A stretch of 64,000 nucleotides of DNA from NCBI RefSeq assembly GCF_963378075.1, contig NZ_OY726394.1:1116001-1180000 (forward strand), read 5' to 3'. The stretch's first letter is position 1; each line of letters begins with the position of its first letter. The DNA comes from Mycolicibacter sp. MU0083. Its GTDB lineage: Bacteria; Actinomycetota; Actinomycetes; Mycobacteriales; Mycobacteriaceae. The notes beneath the pieces are model-generated. The model saw only the letters and a list, made by a program, of their open reading frames with translations, did no database searches and had not been told where the DNA came from. Shown one piece after another: positions 60,929-64,000 of this stretch. The position numbers and the translations under genes are program-made.

Positions 60929-61499
60929 ACCGCTGCGGCGGCACCACCACCGGGACCACGAAATCTCTCAGCATCGCGAGTTCGTCCTCGGCGTCGCGGC
61001 CCGGGAAGCTCAACAGTGACGTCAGCACCCGCACCACCCAGCGGGCCCGCCGTTGCGTGTCGGTTGCGTCGGCGCCCAGCGCGTTCAGGAACGACGCGAC
61101 CATCGCGGTGATGACATCGGACTCCGCGGCCATCGCGGTACCGATAGGTGGGCCGGTCTCGGCGAACCACGACAGCAGTGCCGGGTTGCTGCGCACCAGT
61201 GCCAGTGCTTCGGCGATGCCGATGGCCAGCTTCTCCGCCGGATCGTCGATACCGGCCAGCCGCCGGGTCAACACGTGAAAGAGCGCATTGGCCCACCGGT
61301 GCACGTAGGCGGTGTGTAGCGCCTCGCGGTTCTCGAAGTACCGATACAGCGTGGCGCGGGAACAGCCCGCCGCGCGGGCGATCTCGTTCATCCCCACCGA
61401 GTCGGGGGCCTGTTCGGCGAAGAGCGCCTCGGCCGCGTCGAGAATCTTGTCGGCGCCCAGCTCGCCGCGCCGGCCGGACAGCCAGGACCGCCCGGCCAT
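60909..61499 (-). CDS. TetR-family transcriptional regulator (Rv1255c-like)
   Basis: The N-terminal HTH is typical: ADKILDAAEALFAEQAPDSVGMNEIARAAGCSRATLYRYFENREAL. The C-terminal ligand domain is helical (196 aa in all). ATG 61499 overlaps the cyp130 stop by one base (TGATG), so it is co-translated with cyp130. The palindrome at the cyp130 start (62718-62737) is a good candidate operator for autoregulation. The ligand may be a substrate or product of CYP130 (inference). Confidence 0.92.
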   Translation of the reverse strand: MAGRSWLSGRRGELGADKILDAAEALFAEQAPDSVGMNEIARAAGCSRATLYRYFENREALHTAYVHRWANALFHVLTRRLAGIDDPAEKLAIGIAEALALVRSNPALLSWFAETGPPIGTAMAAESDVITAMVASFLNALGADATDTQRRARWVVRVLTSLLSFPGRDAEDELAMLRDFVVPVVVPPQRFRSAPE

Positions 61500-62719
61500 C
61501 ACGGACCCACGGCGAACGGCACCGACAGCGGGCGGCGCACGTAACTGCCTCCGGCCCAGGCGATCCCGGATTCGTCGACGCGGTAGTTCGGGCAGCGGGC
61601 CAGGACCTCTTCCAACGCCACCCGGGCCTGCATCCGCGCCGCCTGATTGCCGATGCAATGGTGGGCACCGTAGCTGAACGTCAGGATCTGGTGCGGCTTG
61701 CGCTGCACGTCGAGTTCGCCGGCGTCGGCCCCGAACTGGCGCTCATCACGGTTTCCCGAGCCGTAGAGCAGCAGTGTCTTGCGGCCCGCGGGAATGGTGG
61801 TGTCGTGCAGGGTCACATCCCGGGTGGTGGTGCGGGCCAGGCCCTGTACCGGCGAGGTCAACCGCAGCAGTTCCTCGACCGCGTCGCGGATCAGCTCCGG
61901 GCGCTTGACCAGCAGTTGGCGCTGCTCGGGGTATTGCTGCAGCAGTTGTACCGAGCCGCCGAGCATTCCGGTCGTGGTGTCGTTGCCGCCGGTGACCATG
62001 GTGAAGGTGAAGGCCAGCACCGACAGCAGGCCGGCGACGTCGCCGTCGGCGCCCAGGCCGGCTGCGACCAGATGGGAGACGGTGTCGTCCTCGGGTTCGG
62101 TGCGGCGGCGTTCGATGAGTCCGCCGAAGTACCCCATCATCTCGCCGACCGCGTCACCGGCCGAGGCCACCCCGTCCGGGCTGGTGGTGGCCGCCACGAT
62201 CGCCTCGGTCCAGCCGTCGAACCGGGCACGGTCGGATTCGGGGACGCCCAGGTAATGCGCCACCACCATCGACGGCAGCGGCTTGAACAGTTCGGCGACG
62301 ATGTCGCCGCCACCGTTGGCGCGCAACCGTTCCAGGCGCTCGACGACGAACGCGCGAACTTTCGGCTCCAGCGTCTCCACCTGGCGCGGCATGAAGCCGC
62401 GGGCCACCAGCTTGCGGAACTCGGTGTGCACCGGCGGGTCCTGCATCACCATCGGCGGATTGTCGGCCAGGCCGATCATCTCCAGTTCGCCGTAGTTGAC
62501 GGTCAATCCCTGTGCGGAGGAGAAGGTCTCGTGGTCGGCGGCCGCCGACCAGATGTCGGCGTGCCGCGACAGCACGTAGTAGTCGTGGTCCGGTGCGCCG
62601 TCGGGGATGACGTGATGGACCGGGTCATGGTCGCGCAGGTCGGCGTACATCTGCCACGGGGCGGGCCAGGAGTGGGCATCGCAGAGCTCGAACTTCGGGT
62701 GAGACATCGTGGCCGTCAT
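61499..62719 (-). CDS. cyp130: Cytochrome P450 CYP130
   Basis: The 406-aa P450 (Rv1256c is 405) has the I-helix oxygen-binding segment FTFTMVTGGNDTTTGMLGG, the ExxR pair EELLRL, the substrate-loop TSPVQGLARTTTRDV and the heme-binding loop FSYGAHHCIGNQAARMQ with Cys355. M. tuberculosis CYP130 binds azoles and can N-demethylate dextromethorphan-like compounds; the natural substrate is unknown. ATG 62719 sits inside the putative TetR operator. No ferredoxin gene lies nearby (fdxC is also missing upstream). Confidence 0.95.
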   Translation of the reverse strand: MTATMSHPKFELCDAHSWPAPWQMYADLRDHDPVHHVIPDGAPDHDYYVLSRHADIWSAAADHETFSSAQGLTVNYGELEMIGLADNPPMVMQDPPVHTEFRKLVARGFMPRQVETLEPKVRAFVVERLERLRANGGGDIVAELFKPLPSMVVAHYLGVPESDRARFDGWTEAIVAATTSPDGVASAGDAVGEMMGYFGGLIERRRTEPEDDTVSHLVAAGLGADGDVAGLLSVLAFTFTMVTGGNDTTTGMLGGSVQLLQQYPEQRQLLVKRPELIRDAVEELLRLTSPVQGLARTTTRDVTLHDTTIPAGRKTLLLYGSGNRDERQFGADAGELDVQRKPHQILTFSYGAHHCIGNQAARMQARVALEEVLARCPNYRVDESGIAWAGGSYVRRPLSVPFAVGP

Positions 62720-62737
62720 GTCTCATTAATACGACAT
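62718..62737. promoter_or_regulatory. Candidate TetR operator over the cyp130 start
   Basis: ATGTCTCATTAATACGACAT is an interrupted palindrome: ATGTC and GACAT arms with 8 of 10 half-site matches around ATTAAT. It overlaps the cyp130 start codon and its likely -10, so binding would block transcription. Confidence 0.6.
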
Positions 62738-62813
62738 GCCGTCGATCGGTGTCAATGGTCGCCATCTTCGCGGGTGTGAGTGCCCTCGGGCCGTCGAGGA
62801 CGTTGTCGGGGGA

Positions 62814-62963
62814 GCCCCGCTCGCGGGATCCAAGATCTACCTCGCCGGCACCGCTGCCACCTACAAAGAGATCGCCGAAGGCGCCAAATGTGACCTGATG
62901 ATCGCCGGAATCGCCGCGCTGGTCATCGTCGGCAACGTCGCCTTGTCTTCGGGGGCATCATTC
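62814..62963 (+). pseudogene. MmpL (RND) transporter remnant
   Basis: The frame reads [20 protein letters not shown], then [14 protein letters not shown] running directly into [16 protein letters not shown]. In intact MmpL proteins these segments occur in the second half, but about 18 residues of a transmembrane helix separate IAGIA from ALVIVG. The fragment is therefore internally deleted and lacks everything before and after. It is a decayed mmpL gene; the surrounding frame has no homology and ends in padC. Confidence 0.7.
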
Positions 62964-62970
62964 CGCGCGG

Positions 62971-63489
62971 TCAATTGCGCCGTTCGAGAAAGCCTTCGGG
63001 CAGCTGCGACGGTGCGATCGCGATGACCGAGTCGTCGTCCTCGCCGACGTACTCGTAGAGCTGTATCTCGGCGAACTCGGGCACCACGTAGATGGGGTAG
63101 GTGGGGCCCTCGTCGCGGTATGCCCGCATCTGGTCGAGGTGGTCGTTCTGATACAGGACGGTCTTGGTGCCGTCCCGCCGAATCCACTCGGGGAAGAAGA
63201 TCGTTCCGTGCAGTCGCCGGAGTGCCGGCATGACGTTGACCACCACGCAGGTACCGGTGGGCTCGGTCCAGGAGATCTTGTAGACCTGCGGGGCGATCTC
63301 CGCCAGATCGACGTGTTGGTCACGTACCCATCGCCCGCCGACATGGCCGGTGTGGATGCGGTAGTCGATGGTCGTCGGGTTCTTGACGTACATCTCGTAG
63401 GTCCACCCGTTGGCGTAGGTGTAGAGGAACCGGTGTCCCGGTAGACCTTTGGCGGGATCGATCGGTTCGGAACCGGCGGGCGCACTCAC
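62971..63489 (-). CDS. padC: Phenolic acid decarboxylase PadC
   Basis: The 172-aa protein matches the phenolic acid decarboxylase family (Bacillus PadC, Lactobacillus PDC), which turns p-coumaric, ferulic or caffeic acid into vinyl phenols without cofactor. Shared motifs are [17 protein letters not shown] (the two Tyr of the active site), TIDYRIHTG (Tyr/Arg), GRWVRDQ (Arg), KISWTEPTG (catalytic Glu), HGTIFFPEW and YVVPEFAEI. All known active-site residues appear present. GTG 63489 is the start. It diverges from a MarR gene across 40 bp that hold a palindrome. There is no H37Rv counterpart at this place. Confidence 0.93.
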   Translation of the reverse strand: MSAPAGSEPIDPAKGLPGHRFLYTYANGWTYEMYVKNPTTIDYRIHTGHVGGRWVRDQHVDLAEIAPQVYKISWTEPTGTCVVVNVMPALRRLHGTIFFPEWIRRDGTKTVLYQNDHLDQMRAYRDEGPTYPIYVVPEFAEIQLYEYVGEDDDSVIAIAPSQLPEGFLERRN

Positions 63490-63500
63490 CGGATATGTTT

Positions 63501-63517
63501 AACACAAACAGTGTTTG
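63501..63517. promoter_or_regulatory. Candidate MarR operator between padC and marR
   Basis: CAAACAGTGTTTG (63505-63517) is an inverted repeat with a three-base centre; the overlapping AACAC/GTGTT pair (63501-63515) forms a second dyad. It is placed to block both divergent promoters. Confidence 0.65.
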
Positions 63518-63529
63518 ATAGGAACGTAT

Positions 63530-63979
63530 ATGTCGGATCGAATCGACCGGGTCGCCGCCGACCTGGCCCGCGAGATCGGGCCGTTGCGCCGCGCGATGTC
63601 CCGGGCGACGCGGGGTGCCGAAGGGTTACCGGACCTGCCGGAGAATCAGATCGAGGTCCTGCGTGCCGCGGCGAGCGCGCCCGGAATCACCACCGGTGCC
63701 GTCGCGGCGCTCCTGCAACTCGCCCGCCCCACGGTGAGCAACCTGCTCAACGCCATGCGCCGTGACGGCTTGGTCGAGCTGAGGCGGCGCACCGACGATG
63801 CGAGGATCACCGAGGTTCATCTCACCGCGCGTGCGCGCCGACTGCTCGCCAGATATGACAGCGCGGCTTCGACCTTGGTGTATGCCGCCCTAAGCGAACT
63901 CGACGACACCCAGCGGCGGTCCATCGCCGCGGCGATTCCAGCACTGGCGCGGCTGCGCGAGATCCTCGGCTCCGGCTAG
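63530..63979 (+). CDS. MarR-family transcriptional regulator
   Basis: The 149-aa winged-helix protein has QIEVLRAAASAPGITTGAVAALLQLARPTVSNLLNAMRRDGLVELRRRTDDARITEVHLT, the MarR recognition helix and wing, with helical dimerisation ends. ATG 63530 has AGGAAC upstream. Phenolic ligands are typical for this family, so it most likely represses padC and itself until a phenolic acid binds (inference from position and operator). Confidence 0.9.
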   Translation: MSDRIDRVAADLAREIGPLRRAMSRATRGAEGLPDLPENQIEVLRAAASAPGITTGAVAALLQLARPTVSNLLNAMRRDGLVELRRRTDDARITEVHLTARARRLLARYDSAASTLVYAALSELDDTQRRSIAAAIPALARLREILGSG

Positions 63980-64000
63980 ATCCCCGAGCCCGGGTTGAGG

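Overview
This is about 64 kb of high-GC chromosomal DNA from a mycobacterium. I recognise most genes from memory as orthologues of the Mycobacterium tuberculosis H37Rv interval Rv1166 (lpqW) to Rv1256c (cyp130), in the same order and orientation. Mycobacterial hallmarks are mycothiol synthesis (mshB), coenzyme F420 synthesis (fbiC), methylglucose lipopolysaccharide synthesis (gpgS), the SigE/RseA/HtrA/TatB stress cluster, the LpqY-SugABC trehalose importer and the giant Kgd 2-oxoglutarate enzyme. The window has no PE/PPE/Esx pairs, no transposase and only a few exported proteins where H37Rv carries PE/PPE genes. That suggests a non-tuberculous species, perhaps of the M. terrae/Mycolicibacter type; the species is inference.

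Layout. 1-5.1 kb: lpqW (5' end outside the window), two signal-peptide proteins of unknown function, mshB and a coupled 35-residue small ORF plus membrane protein. 5.3-10.7 kb: fbiC convergent with a PadR-fadH operon that has a striking twin-palindrome operator. 10.8-18.3 kb: lysine/diaminopimelate genes (dapC-type aminotransferase, dapD, dapE) interleaved with a secreted HNH nuclease, pseudouridine-5'-phosphate glycosidase, an Fe-S-type winged-helix regulator, fadD36 and a small lipoprotein. 18.3-25.9 kb: STAND/LuxR-type ATPase divergent from a LOG phosphoribohydrolase, then fadD6, folP2-gpgS, a DivIVA-like protein, tag glycosylase and a DUF3117 protein. 26.3-28.8 kb: glgC and a PGRS-like Gly-rich exported protein that lacks a PE domain. 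29-33.1 kb: O-methyltransferase, sigE, rseA, htrA, tatB. 33.2-39.8 kb: mrp, lytic transglycosylase, DUF1003 and MgtE-N/CBS proteins, CitE-like lyase, two small membrane proteins. 39.9-44.8 kb: lpqY-sugA-sugB-sugC plus a suppressor-of-fused protein. 45-54.2 kb: corA, mdh, a short malic enzyme, lpqZ, an SDR and kgd. 54.4-60.9 kb: Rv1249c-like protein, MFS exporter, lprE, deaD, acyltransferase. 60.9-64 kb: TetR-cyp130, an mmpL remnant and a divergent phenolic acid decarboxylase/MarR pair, where the H37Rv-like gene order ends.

Regulation visible in sequence. Many starts sit 6-8 bases after a TANNNT -10 element, the signature of leaderless mycobacterial transcripts; two divergent pairs (dapD/dapE and ATPase/LOG) fit both such promoters into 35 and 47 bp. 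At least two tiny leader ORFs end in a GTGA overlap with the next gene. Palindromic operators lie next to the PadR, TetR and MarR genes.

Most worth following up: a dispersed ~60-bp intergenic repeat (four copies at three loci, two of them forming a perfect 35-bp inverted repeat), the PE-less PGRS-DUF2599 exported protein, the coupled 35-residue small protein after mshB, and the PadC/MarR pair beside a decayed mmpL gene. All family assignments come from reading motifs and from remembered orthologues; no database search was run.
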